Source: Flavobacterium sp. AG291 (GTDB lineage Bacteria; Bacteroidota; Bacteroidia; Flavobacteriales; Flavobacteriaceae). From it: a DNA stretch of 64,000 nucleotides. The notes beneath the pieces are model-generated. The model made no database searches and was not told the DNA's origin. It worked only from the letters and a program-made list of their open reading frames with translations. Both the position numbers and the translations under genes were made by a program. Numbering within the stretch: the first letter of the stretch is position 1; each line of letters starts with the position of its first letter. This document shows, piece by piece, positions 25,197 through 33,869 of the stretch. Where the stretch lies: assembly GCF_003350375.1 (NCBI RefSeq), contig NZ_QQAR01000010.1:62001-126000 (forward strand), written 5' to 3'.

Positions 25197-26971
25197 AAAA
25201 AATAGTTGCCATAATAGCCTTGTTCTGTTCGGTTGCGGTATTTGCGCAAAACGAGCAGCTAGCCTTTAATTACTTTGAAAAAGGAGAATTCGAAAAAGCA
25301 CTTGCTACCTATCAGGACCTTGAAAAGAAACAGCTGGGGAATACATTTTTTATCCAGAAGATCGTAGCTTGTCAGCAGCAGCTTCAGAAATATCAGGAGG
25401 CCGAAAAGTATCTTAAAGAAAAGATTGAGCGTACCAATCAGCCGCTGCTGTATGTAGAGTTGGGTTACAACTACCAACTGCAAAAGGATATGGGTAAGGC
25501 AGAGAAGAATTATAATCTGGCTATAAAGGCCGTATCTGATAATCCATCGTATGCCTATTCTGTAGCCAATGCCTTCGAACAAAAGGTATTACTGGAATAT
25601 GCTATAAAAGCCTATGATACGGCGACTTCCATAAACAAAAGCATGAATTTTGATTACCAGCTGGCGCTTATACAGGGGCAGCTAGGTAATACCGAGCAGA
25701 TGATCGATAAATTGCTATCGTATGCCTATAACAATCAGCAGAGCCTGGTAGTGGTACAAAATCAGCTGTCGCGTTTTATGAACGAAGAAGGCAGCGATAC
25801 TTTTAATGCATCGCTCCGTAAAGCGTTATTGCTGAACACCCAAAAGACACAGGATATTTTCTGGAACCAGTTTTTGAGCTGGTATTTTGTGCAGCAAAAA
25901 GAATATGGCAAAGCCTTTATTCAGGAGAAAGCCATCTTTAAGCGCAATCCGGATATGTTCCTGAATATTGTAAATCTTGGGCGTCTTGCCAAAGATGAGC
26001 ACGAAGATGCAGCTGCCCGTGAGATACTGGCATTTGTTATGGAAAATACAGACGAGCCATCGATAAAGATGAGTGCCGAATTTGATTTGCTGGAAATGGA
26101 TATTGCCATTGCACAACCTAAGGATTATCCATCGATCAAACAGCGTATTGATTCCCTTTTGGCGCAATACGGAACTACACCTTATTCGCTTAAGCTGCAA
26201 TTGCAAAAAGCCGATTTTGAGGGTTTTTACCTTAAAGATACCAAGGCGGCTACGCAAACACTGAATACAGCATTAGGCCTTCAGCTAAACCGTTACCAGA
26301 CCGCTGAGGTAAAAATGAAGTTGTCGGATATCCTTTTGCTTGATGAAAAATTCAACCAGGCGATCATTTATTATGCCCAGATAGAAGAAGATCTTAAAAA
26401 TGACGCCGTTGGCCACGAAGCAAGTTTTAAGGTAGCACGAACAAGTTATTTTAAAGGCGATTTTGAATGGGCACAAAAACAGCTTACGGTACTAAAGTCG
26501 TCATCATCACAGCTTATTGCTAATGACGCGCTGGAACTGTTCCTGCTAATTCTTGATAATACTGTTGAAGACAGTACACAGACTGCGCTTAAGAAATTTG
26601 CTAAAGCCGACTTTAAGCTATACCAAAACAAAAAAGATGAGGCACTTGCTGTGTTTAAAGACCTTGTTGAAAAGGATACTACAGAGAGTATAAAAGACGT
26701 AACCCACATCCGCCTGGGTGAGATATATGATAGTAAAGGGCAATATGATCTTGCGCTGCAAAACTACCAGCAGGTAATCGATAAATACAAAGAAGGTATT
26801 TATGTGGATGAGGCGTTATTCTTCTCAGCGGAGATATACAACAAAAAGTTGAATGACCCTGAAAAAGCCAAACCGCTTTATGAGAAGATTATCTTTGAAC
26901 ATCAGGACAGCATTTACTTTGTAGAGGCCCGAAAACAATTCAGGCAACTTAGGGGTGATACGAATAGTTAG
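25193..26971 (+). CDS. Secreted tetratricopeptide-repeat protein
   Basis: A 592-residue TPR protein with a signal peptide (1-19, ending AVFAQN). TPR-like helical pairs run through the whole sequence, clearest near the start (AFNYFEKGEFEKALATYQDL) and at the end (IRLGEIYDSKGQYDLALQNY, then ALFFSAEIYNKKLNDPEKAKPLYEKI split over two helices). It is probably a periplasmic scaffold. It is coupled by a 4-base overlap to the preceding gene. The gene after it, an Mrr-like nuclease, is unrelated and may be an insertion ahead of the DUF4286-rsmA-mgtE genes. Confidence 0.9.
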   Translation: MKKIVAIIALFCSVAVFAQNEQLAFNYFEKGEFEKALATYQDLEKKQLGNTFFIQKIVACQQQLQKYQEAEKYLKEKIERTNQPLLYVELGYNYQLQKDMGKAEKNYNLAIKAVSDNPSYAYSVANAFEQKVLLEYAIKAYDTATSINKSMNFDYQLALIQGQLGNTEQMIDKLLSYAYNNQQSLVVVQNQLSRFMNEEGSDTFNASLRKALLLNTQKTQDIFWNQFLSWYFVQQKEYGKAFIQEKAIFKRNPDMFLNIVNLGRLAKDEHEDAAAREILAFVMENTDEPSIKMSAEFDLLEMDIAIAQPKDYPSIKQRIDSLLAQYGTTPYSLKLQLQKADFEGFYLKDTKAATQTLNTALGLQLNRYQTAEVKMKLSDILLLDEKFNQAIIYYAQIEEDLKNDAVGHEASFKVARTSYFKGDFEWAQKQLTVLKSSSSQLIANDALELFLLILDNTVEDSTQTALKKFAKADFKLYQNKKDEALAVFKDLVEKDTTESIKDVTHIRLGEIYDSKGQYDLALQNYQQVIDKYKEGIYVDEALFFSAEIYNKKLNDPEKAKPLYEKIIFEHQDSIYFVEARKQFRQLRGDTNS

Positions 26972-26993
26972 TTTTTAGAACAATGTCATATTT

Positions 26994-27875
26994 ATGGAGC
27001 TACCAAAATTTCACGAAACCTTTGATCCGATTTTAGATATCCTGCGCGATGAAAAAACATACGCGTCCCGCGATATGCAAAATTTAGTAATTGAAAAATA
27101 TTATTCACATCTTCCAGAAACTCTATTGTCTGAAACAACTAAATCAGGAGAAAATCTTCTTTATAATAGAATCGCTTGGGGGAAATCTTATTTGAAAAAG
27201 GGAGGTTTTATTTTTTATCCACAAAGGGGTTTTGTAAAAATAACTTCAAAAGGTTTGCAACAGACAGATAAATTGTCTTTATCAGTAGTAGAAGAGGGGA
27301 ACAGTTTATTAGACTTTTATAAACACGAAAATCTTAAAGAAAATCATAGTGATGTGTCCGAAATAAACACATCTTCTCCTCAAGATTTAATAGATAATGG
27401 TGTTGCTCAAATAGAATCTGAGACTAAATCTGAATTATTAGAAAGATTAAAAACAATTGATCCATATTATTTTGAAAAGGTTATTTTAATCTTATTAAAG
27501 AAAATGGGATACGGCGATTTTGTTGAAACATCTAAGTCTTCTGATGGTGGAATTGACGGAATAATTAATGAAGACAAGCTAGGTTTGGATAAAATATATA
27601 TTCAAGCAAAGCGATTCAATTCTAATAAAGTTAGGGAGCTTGATATAAGGAATTTTATTGGAGCGATGAGTGGAGATACGAATAAGGGGGTTTTTGTTAC
27701 TACATCATTCTTTGATCAAGGAGCAATAAGAAAGGCTGAAAATGCTCATCATAAAATTATCTTGATTGATGGAGTGAAATTGGTAAATTTAATGCATGAA
27801 TTCAATGTTGGTGTTCAGATTAAAGCAATATATGAAGTGAAGCAATTGGATGAGGATTTTTTCTTGGAACAATAG
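26994..27875 (+). CDS. Mrr-like restriction endonuclease
   Basis: A 293-residue protein with the Mrr layout. Residues about 1-95 look like the winged-helix N-domain (HETFDPILDILRDEKTY ... RIAWGKSYLKKGGFIFYPQRG). Residues about 150-275 are the Mrr catalytic domain, a PD-(D/E)XK fold: LERLKTIDPYYFEKVILILLKKMGYG, the metal-site Asp in SSDGGIDGII and the QxK in IYIQAKRFNSN. Mrr enzymes cut methylated foreign DNA. The gene is visibly more AT-rich than its neighbours and separates the TPR gene from DUF4286-rsmA-mgtE. If active it must tolerate the methylation made by the cytosine methyltransferase elsewhere in this window. Family call firm; specificity unknown. Confidence 0.88.
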   Translation: MELPKFHETFDPILDILRDEKTYASRDMQNLVIEKYYSHLPETLLSETTKSGENLLYNRIAWGKSYLKKGGFIFYPQRGFVKITSKGLQQTDKLSLSVVEEGNSLLDFYKHENLKENHSDVSEINTSSPQDLIDNGVAQIESETKSELLERLKTIDPYYFEKVILILLKKMGYGDFVETSKSSDGGIDGIINEDKLGLDKIYIQAKRFNSNKVRELDIRNFIGAMSGDTNKGVFVTTSFFDQGAIRKAENAHHKIILIDGVKLVNLMHEFNVGVQIKAIYEVKQLDEDFFLEQ

Positions 27876-27918
27876 CTTTAGCTAATTAATTGTACCTTTG
27901 CAATGGTTGTTTGCACAA

Positions 27919-27940
27919 ACCTGCCTACCGGCAGGCAGGT
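27919..27940. repeat. Palindromic repeat upstream of DUF4286
   Basis: ACCTGCCTACC and GGCAGGCAGGT are adjacent arms pairing at ten of eleven positions, with no loop. An 11-base direct repeat (AACCAAATCAC, twice, from 27941) follows immediately. The combination resembles a common flavobacterial intergenic repeat and lies in the leader of the next gene. Confidence 0.7.
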
Positions 27941-27968
27941 AACCAAATCACCGAATAACCAAATCACG

Positions 27969-28286
27969 ATGATTATATACAACGTAACTATAAATATAGA
28001 CGACAGCGTTCACGACAAATGGTTGTTGTGGATGACTGAAAAGCATATTCCTGAAGTATTGGCAACGGGTAAATTTGTAAAAGCGACTTTCGTAAGAGTA
28101 CTTATTGTTGAGGAAATGGGCGGAAGCACGTATTCAACACAATACTTTGCAGAGGATGCCAAAAAACTCGAATCGTACCTAACTGAGGATGCTCCAAAGT
28201 TAAGACAGGAAGGGATTTCACTTTTTGGCGACAAGATGCTTGCTTTCAGAACAGAACTTGAAGTGCTGAAAGAATTTACGGTTTAG
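27969..28286 (+). CDS. DUF4286-family protein
   Basis: A 105-residue cytoplasmic protein of the DUF4286 family, beginning MIIYNVTINIDDSVHDKWLL and resembling a ferredoxin-like fold (TEKHIPEVLATGKFVKATF; the second half has QYFAEDAKKLESYL). The start at 27969 is chosen because the upstream in-frame residues encode only the palindromic repeat and its direct repeats. It lies 34 bases ahead of rsmA on the same strand, probably cotranscribed. No function is known for the family. Confidence 0.85.
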   Translation: MIIYNVTINIDDSVHDKWLLWMTEKHIPEVLATGKFVKATFVRVLIVEEMGGSTYSTQYFAEDAKKLESYLTEDAPKLRQEGISLFGDKMLAFRTELEVLKEFTV

Positions 28287-28320
28287 AACAGAATTAAGCT
28301 GCCGCTAAGGCTATAATGAT

Positions 28321-29100
28321 ATGGATAAAGTAAAAGCCAAAAAACATCTTGGGCAGCATTTCCTTAAAGATGAGAGCATAGCAAAGGATATAGCCGACAC
28401 GCTAACCCTTAACGGTTACAAAAAAGTACTTGAAATAGGCCCCGGTATGGGGGTGCTTACCAAATACCTTTTGGATAAGGACATAGAAACCTATGTTATT
28501 GAGATCGATACCGAATCGGTACAGTATCTTAACGCGCATTACCCAAAACTGCATGGGCATATTATCTCTGAGGATTTTTTAAAGTATAATATCACCAAAG
28601 ATTTTGCAGATGAGCCTTTGGCTATCATTGGTAATTTCCCGTATAATATTTCGTCGCAAATTGTTTTTCGTGCCTTAGAGCTTCGCGAGAGGATTCCTGA
28701 ATTCTCAGGGATGTTCCAAAAGGAAGTGGCAGAGCGCATTTGCGAAAAGAAAGGCAGCAAAACTTACGGTATCCTGTCGGTACTGGTGCAGGCATTTTAT
28801 GATGCCGAATACCTGTTTACCGTATCAGAGCATGTATTTAATCCGCCACCAAAGGTAAAGTCGGGTGTGTTGAGGTTAATCCGTAAGGAAAACTTCCATC
28901 TGCCTGTAGATGAGAAGCTATTCTTCTCTGTTGTAAAAGCCGCTTTTAACCAGCGCAGAAAAACACTTAGAAACAGTCTAAAAACATATATCTTAACCGA
29001 AAATTTAAAGGAAGATAGTATCTTTGACCTCCGTCCGGAACAGCTTTCGGTGGAGCAATTCATAGAACTTACCCAAAAAATAGCGGCGAATGGAGTTTAA
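28321..29100 (+). CDS. rsmA: 16S rRNA (adenine(1518)-N6/adenine(1519)-N6)-dimethyltransferase
   Basis: A 259-residue KsgA/RsmA enzyme that dimethylates two adjacent adenines in helix 45 of 16S rRNA during 30S maturation. The opening [16 protein letters not shown] is diagnostic. SAM motif I is EIGPGMG (38-44) and the catalytic motif IV is NFPY (105-108). The C-terminal segment [13 protein letters not shown] is typical. Length is normal. Its last 11 bases overlap the start of mgtE, so the two are translated from one message. Confidence 0.97.
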   Translation: MDKVKAKKHLGQHFLKDESIAKDIADTLTLNGYKKVLEIGPGMGVLTKYLLDKDIETYVIEIDTESVQYLNAHYPKLHGHIISEDFLKYNITKDFADEPLAIIGNFPYNISSQIVFRALELRERIPEFSGMFQKEVAERICEKKGSKTYGILSVLVQAFYDAEYLFTVSEHVFNPPPKVKSGVLRLIRKENFHLPVDEKLFFSVVKAAFNQRRKTLRNSLKTYILTENLKEDSIFDLRPEQLSVEQFIELTQKIAANGV

Positions 29101-30442
29101 AATCAGCAAGGATTTTATTGCTCAGATAGAGCAGTATATAAGTGAAAACCGTGAGGAGCAATTAGTTACATTACTCGAGGATATTCACTTTGCTGATATA
29201 GCCGAAATTATGGGCGAGCTGGACAGCAGCGAAGCCAGCTACCTTTTCCATATCCTTGACAGTGAAAAAACAGCAGAGATACTGCTTGAGCTGGATGAGG
29301 AAGTCCGTGAAAAAATATTAAAAGACCTTTCGCCAAAGGAAATCGCCGAAGAGCTTGATGAGCTTAGTACGGATGATGCGGCGGACATTATCGCCGAACT
29401 TCCGGAGGATAAAAAAGGCGAGGTAATCCAGGAACTTGTTGATGCCGAGCACGCCAAAGACATTGTGGAACTTCTTCGTTATGACGAGGATACCGCAGGG
29501 GGTCTTATGGGTAAAGAGCTTGTAAAGGTAAACGAGAACTGGAACGTGCTTACCTGCGTACGTGAAATGCGTGTTCAGGCAGAGAACGTTCAGCGTGTGC
29601 ACTCTATTTATGTAGTAGATGATGAAGGCAGGCTTAAAGGCAGGCTTTCGCTAAAAGACCTTTTGGTTACCTCTACCAAAACACCTATCAGTGAGGTGTA
29701 CATACCAAAAGTTGATTATGTAAAAGTTACTACCCCCGATGTTGAGGTAGCCCGTATCATGCAAAAGTATGACCTTGAGGCCATACCGGTTGTTGATGAA
29801 CTGGGGAGGCTTGTAGGGCGTATTACCATTGACGATATCGTAGACGTTATCAAGGAAGAAGCCGACAAAGATTACCAGTTAGCTGCGGGTATCTCTCAGG
29901 ACGTTGAGGCGGATGACAGCATCCTTGAACTTACAAGAGCGCGTTTGCCTTGGCTGATACTAGCATTGCTTGGTGGTTTTGTAACCGTAAAAGTGATGGG
30001 TATTTTTGAGCCCGCCATGAAAAACCACGGAGAGCTATTCTTCTTTACCCCGCTTATTGCCGCAATGGCAGGTAATGTGGGCGTGCAATCATCTGCAATC
30101 ATTGTACAGGGTCTTGCCAACAACAGCATTAGTGGTTCACTTTTTAGCCGACTTGTAAAAGAGGTGTTGCTTACGCTTTTAAACGGATCTATACTTGCCC
30201 TGATACTTATTTTAGGAAGTCATTTCCTGCTTGATGTAAGCTATGAGGTTGGTCTTACCGTTAGTGTATCATTGGTTTCTGTAATCGTTATTGCGTCACT
30301 TATAGGAACCTTTGTACCTATTTTGCTTAATAAAGTAGGTGTCGATCCCGCTTTGGCCACCGGACCGTTCATTACCACGAGCAATGATATTTGCGGTATC
30401 CTTATCTATTTTTCTATCGCTAAAGTGATACTTGGGTTTTAG
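29090..30442 (+). CDS. mgtE: Magnesium transporter MgtE
   Basis: A 450-residue Mg2+ channel. The N-terminal superhelical domain ([20 protein letters not shown] ... [15 protein letters not shown]) is followed by two CBS domains (from about 135 to 255, including [13 protein letters not shown] [17 protein letters not shown] and [19 protein letters not shown]) and five transmembrane helices. The pore segment with [13 protein letters not shown] and the final [12 protein letters not shown] helix, holding the conserved Asp, are present. The cytosolic domains sense intracellular Mg2+. It overlaps rsmA by 11 bases and its stop overlaps the convergent gene by four. Confidence 0.96.
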   Translation: MEFKISKDFIAQIEQYISENREEQLVTLLEDIHFADIAEIMGELDSSEASYLFHILDSEKTAEILLELDEEVREKILKDLSPKEIAEELDELSTDDAADIIAELPEDKKGEVIQELVDAEHAKDIVELLRYDEDTAGGLMGKELVKVNENWNVLTCVREMRVQAENVQRVHSIYVVDDEGRLKGRLSLKDLLVTSTKTPISEVYIPKVDYVKVTTPDVEVARIMQKYDLEAIPVVDELGRLVGRITIDDIVDVIKEEADKDYQLAAGISQDVEADDSILELTRARLPWLILALLGGFVTVKVMGIFEPAMKNHGELFFFTPLIAAMAGNVGVQSSAIIVQGLANNSISGSLFSRLVKEVLLTLLNGSILALILILGSHFLLDVSYEVGLTVSVSLVSVIVIASLIGTFVPILLNKVGVDPALATGPFITTSNDICGILIYFSIAKVILGF

Positions 30443-31323
30443 AAAGTATTATAGATTCCCATGCCATCAATTTTCTTGTCTTTTATGGAAAAGACTAATA
30501 TGTATTTTATATCCCGTATTTTTAATTCGTAAAAATAATTGTTTTTTATTTCTTCATACCTTGTGGAGTAAGGACGTTGGTGTTTAGTTGAGTTTGGATA
30601 TTTCTGCAGCAACAGGCTCTCAGAATCGCCAATGCATATTCTATCAGCAGTGAAGTACAGGATGTCATTTGTTGGAAGTTCAACTTTTAAATCATTATGA
30701 TCAGTCATTATTTCTTCATAAAAGAGGTATTTCTCATTGTCATTTTTATCCCATTCTGTAGGGATGCCAAAAGTAGACCTGAAAGAAATAATACTGTCAA
30801 TGATTACCTCATTAAATGGTCTGCCTTTGTAAATTATTTTATCAGGATATATTGAGTCCAGAATTTGTATATTGGTTCTAATCATTTCCTTATAAAAATC
30901 TCTCCCGAAAAAAGCTTTCATGTCATCTGTAAGAGCCTTATTTAATTCTTGGTTTTTATCTATAAACTGTATTTTTTTATTTGGTACTACAATGGAATAA
31001 TTATTTTTTGTTGTGAATATAGTGTCTGTCTTGTTTCCGACTTCAATTACAAACATATTATGAATGACCAATCTATGATCCATTCCGCAGCTAAATGTCT
31101 CTTTTTTCCATTTGTTAGAATTCTTTTTTATTTTATGTAATTTATTAATCAGATTTAGGTCATTTGATTCAGCAGTAAAGACCATACCGTATTCTTGTAT
31201 TTTAATAAGAGTAACTATCGAACATGGTTCTTTTATACTTTCAGAGAAAGCCCGATACGCCGTCACCTTAGCATTCTGTGGAAAGCAAGCGGTTGTGAAT
31301 AGTAATAGGAGAAAGTACCTCAT
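30439..31323 (-). CDS. Secreted protein of unknown family (tandem paralog B)
   Basis: A 294-residue protein with a signal peptide (MRYFLLLLFTTACFPQ). It aligns along its length with the upstream gene (31325-32326): both share a KVT opening, a PCSI motif, an (S/N)CG motif near residue 75, FVIEV(G/N)xxxDTIFTT, and a later GDSE(S/E)xLxxKYxNST block. The two genes are one base apart on the same strand, a clear tandem duplication. It is AT-rich. The start at 31323 is used because the upstream alternative lies inside the preceding gene. The function is unknown; the signal peptide indicates export. Confidence 0.75.
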   Translation of the reverse strand: MRYFLLLLFTTACFPQNAKVTAYRAFSESIKEPCSIVTLIKIQEYGMVFTAESNDLNLINKLHKIKKNSNKWKKETFSCGMDHRLVIHNMFVIEVGNKTDTIFTTKNNYSIVVPNKKIQFIDKNQELNKALTDDMKAFFGRDFYKEMIRTNIQILDSIYPDKIIYKGRPFNEVIIDSIISFRSTFGIPTEWDKNDNEKYLFYEEIMTDHNDLKVELPTNDILYFTADRICIGDSESLLLQKYPNSTKHQRPYSTRYEEIKNNYFYELKIRDIKYILVFSIKDKKIDGMGIYNTF

Positions 31324-31324
31324 A

Positions 31325-32326
31325 TTATCCCGCCTTTTTAGCAACGTCCTTTTTATCCTTTATTGCCGGATACCAAAAACCGATGGATATTTCATAGATA
31401 TTGCCATTGCGAATGGCATAGCGTACCACGCCCTCATCGTTATTGAGTTTTATCTCATAGGTGTAATAGTTATTGATGGCTACCAGTGGAGCATCCCAAT
31501 GCCTGAGCAGGGTAGAGTTGTCATATTTATTGCAGAGCATTTCTTCGCTATCACCAATCTTCATACCATCAATAACAATAACCGTAGTGGGACTGTAATA
31601 TTGTTTTTTTGGTGTGTTGAAGATGTTGATCTTATTTAGCCTTTGTTCCTTACCTTCAAAATAGAATTCCATATCACCTATGCGATAGATTTTTTCCACC
31701 TTCATGAATTTTCCATTGAAGTAGGTGCTGTCGGTACTCACCATATTGAAATAAGAAATGTTCTTTTCAAACTCCTTACGTGTGAGCCCGTACATATTTT
31801 TCTTCATGTAAGTAATGTCTTTGACAGAAATAAAATCCATTTTCCAGGCTTCAATTTCGGCAGCAAAATCTCTTTTAAAGAAATTATCCACATCTTTTGT
31901 AAAAGCCACGCGGATATTATTTTCGGGAGCCACATATTGTAGCTTCTCGTCAGGGAAAAATATCCCTTTTTGATTCACAGTGGTAAATATCGTATCTTTA
32001 AAACTGTTTACTTCCACAATAAACATTGATGTTACCAAAGGTTTTTGGCTTACATCCGGTTCCTGTCCGCAGTTGCAGGTTTCGGTTGGCCATGTTTTAG
32101 CATCTGCTTTTAGTTTAAGCAAATTGTAAGCTAAGGTGTCGTTATACGATTCCATCGCCTGAATGTAGTGTCCGGTGCGTTTTAGTTTCTTTGCATAATA
32201 TTCAATGCTGCATGGACCAGTGGCGTCAGAATTTACCAGCCGGCATACGGTAACTTTGGTAGAATTCTGAAAATTCTGAGCACAACACAGGCCGCTGAAT
32301 AGGAGTAAGCAGAGTAAATATTTCAT
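31325..32326 (-). CDS. Secreted protein of unknown family (tandem paralog A)
   Basis: A 333-residue protein with a signal peptide (MKYLLCLLLFSGLCCAQ). It contains GPCSIEYYAKKLKR, TETCNCGQEPDV, MFIVEVNSFKDTIFTT and GMKIGDSEEMLCNKYDNSTLL, blocks repeated in the downstream paralog. The last block, with GDSE, may form part of a binding site but no known family is recognised. It is the first gene of the two-gene unit. The C-terminal tail ends KDKKDVAKKAG, which the paralog lacks. Confidence 0.8.
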   Translation of the reverse strand: MKYLLCLLLFSGLCCAQNFQNSTKVTVCRLVNSDATGPCSIEYYAKKLKRTGHYIQAMESYNDTLAYNLLKLKADAKTWPTETCNCGQEPDVSQKPLVTSMFIVEVNSFKDTIFTTVNQKGIFFPDEKLQYVAPENNIRVAFTKDVDNFFKRDFAAEIEAWKMDFISVKDITYMKKNMYGLTRKEFEKNISYFNMVSTDSTYFNGKFMKVEKIYRIGDMEFYFEGKEQRLNKINIFNTPKKQYYSPTTVIVIDGMKIGDSEEMLCNKYDNSTLLRHWDAPLVAINNYYTYEIKLNNDEGVVRYAIRNGNIYEISIGFWYPAIKDKKDVAKKAG

Positions 32327-32395
32327 TATTAGTTGGTTTGGTTATTAAAGTAACGAAAAAATTCTGTAAGAATTGCGTTGAGGGAATTTCTGCTG

Positions 32396-32422
32396 TTGGC
32401 GCATAAAACTTCAGTAACTTTG
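32396..32422 (+). promoter_or_regulatory. Possible promoter of the dehydrogenase-VOC fusion gene
   Basis: TTG (32396-32398) and TAACTTTG (32415-32422) are 16 bases apart, just below the usual range. The start codon follows 23 bases later. Confidence 0.45.
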
Positions 32423-32445
32423 TAGTTTACCTATACTGCTGAATA

Positions 32446-33816
32446 ATGAATCCGAAACCCGATACCCAAAACATAAAAGTCCTTCACATCGACAGCAATA
32501 ATCCTATACTGTGGAATCAGCTGGAAGAAGCCGGTTTTGAGAACCATGCCGACTATAAATCATCTAAAGAAGAGATCGAAGCAAAGATTGCAGGATACAA
32601 CGGTATTGTTATCCGTAGCCGTTTTGATATCGATAAGCCGTTTTTGGATGCAGCGACTAATCTGCAGTTCATTGCACGTGTAGGGGCAGGATTGGAAAGC
32701 ATTGACTGTGAGTATGCCGAAAGTAAAGGCATTCACCTGATTGCAGCACCCGAGGGTAACCGCAATGCAGTAGGTGAGCAGGCGTTGGGGATGGTATTAT
32801 CATTATTCAATAACCTGAACAGGGCCGACAGGCAGATACGCGACGGACACTGGATTCGTGAAGGGAACAGAGGCCACGAGCTGGATGGTAAAACGGTGGG
32901 TATTATTGGGTATGGGAATATGGGAAAATCCTTTGCCAAAAAATTAAGAGGTTTTGATGTAGAAGTGCTGTGTTATGATATTCAGCCAATGGTAGGGGAC
33001 GCCAATGCGAAACAGGTTTCGCTGGAAGAACTGCAGCAAAAAGCAGATGTATTGAGCCTTCATACACCCTGGACGCCGGAAACCAACAAAATGGTAAATG
33101 CTGATTTTATAAATGCCTTTGCCAAACCATTTTGGTTAGTGAATACTGCCCGTGGGAAGAGCGTGGTAACGCAGGATATTGCCGATGCACTTAAGTCGGG
33201 GAAAGTATTGGGTGCTGCACTGGATGTATTGGAATATGAGAAACTATCGTTTGAACATCTGTTTACCGATGGTGGTATTCCGGAAGCATTTCAATACCTG
33301 TTAGATTCTGATAATGTATTGCTTTCACCACATATTGCGGGCTGGACATTTGAAAGCCACGAAAGGCTGGCGCAGGTGATTGTTGACAAGATAAAGGCGG
33401 TTTACTTTGGCAATGCCGAAAGCGAAAAACAACTGCCGGATGTAACCGGAGTAGGTGGCTTTTTCTTTAAGTCGGATAATCCTGCCGAATTGAAGGATTG
33501 GTATAAAAAACACCTGGGACTTAACACCGATGATTATGGCTGCACCTTTTGGTGGAAAGATAAAACCGGTAACGATGCCTCGACGCAATGGTCGCCTTTT
33601 GCTGCTGATACAACCTATTTTGCGCCATCTGAAAAACAATTTATGCAAAATTTCAGGGTACATGACCTTGATGGGCTTTTAGCAAAATTAAAAGAAGAAG
33701 GCGTTACTATTGTTGACGAACCTCAGGCATACGATTATGGTAAATTTGGTTGGATAATAGATCCCGAAGGAAACAAAATAGAATTGTGGGAGCCTAATGA
33801 CAGGGCTTTTCTTTAA
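32446..33816 (+). CDS. 2-hydroxyacid (phosphoglycerate-type) dehydrogenase fused to a VOC/glyoxalase domain
   Basis: A 456-residue two-domain protein. Residues 10-325 are a D-2-hydroxyacid dehydrogenase close to the SerA type: nucleotide-binding GIIGYGNMG (152-160), catalytic Arg236 in NTARG, Glu263 or Glu265, and His296 in SPHIAGW. Residues about 336-450 match the vicinal-oxygen-chelate (glyoxalase/bleomycin resistance) fold: FFFKSDNPAELKDWYKKHLG at the start and GWIIDPEGNKIELWEP at the end, with Glu446 in the usual metal-ligand position. A short linker joins them in one frame with no stop. The fusion suggests that both domains act on related 2-oxo or hydroxy compounds; this is inference. 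It has its own promoter-like element and a strong terminator. Confidence 0.88.
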   Translation: MNPKPDTQNIKVLHIDSNNPILWNQLEEAGFENHADYKSSKEEIEAKIAGYNGIVIRSRFDIDKPFLDAATNLQFIARVGAGLESIDCEYAESKGIHLIAAPEGNRNAVGEQALGMVLSLFNNLNRADRQIRDGHWIREGNRGHELDGKTVGIIGYGNMGKSFAKKLRGFDVEVLCYDIQPMVGDANAKQVSLEELQQKADVLSLHTPWTPETNKMVNADFINAFAKPFWLVNTARGKSVVTQDIADALKSGKVLGAALDVLEYEKLSFEHLFTDGGIPEAFQYLLDSDNVLLSPHIAGWTFESHERLAQVIVDKIKAVYFGNAESEKQLPDVTGVGGFFFKSDNPAELKDWYKKHLGLNTDDYGCTFWWKDKTGNDASTQWSPFAADTTYFAPSEKQFMQNFRVHDLDGLLAKLKEEGVTIVDEPQAYDYGKFGWIIDPEGNKIELWEPNDRAFL

Positions 33817-33820
33817 ATAA

Positions 33821-33847
33821 AAAATCCTCTCGGAAGAGAGGATTTTT
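33821..33847. terminator. Bidirectional terminator between converging genes
   Basis: AAAATCCTCTC (33821-33831) and GAGAGGATTTT (33836-33846) form a perfect 11-base stem with loop GGAA, with A and T runs on either side. It serves the fusion gene and the converging acyltransferase gene. Confidence 0.88.
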
Positions 33848-33869
33848 AGTATTGTTAAGTATGGTAATC

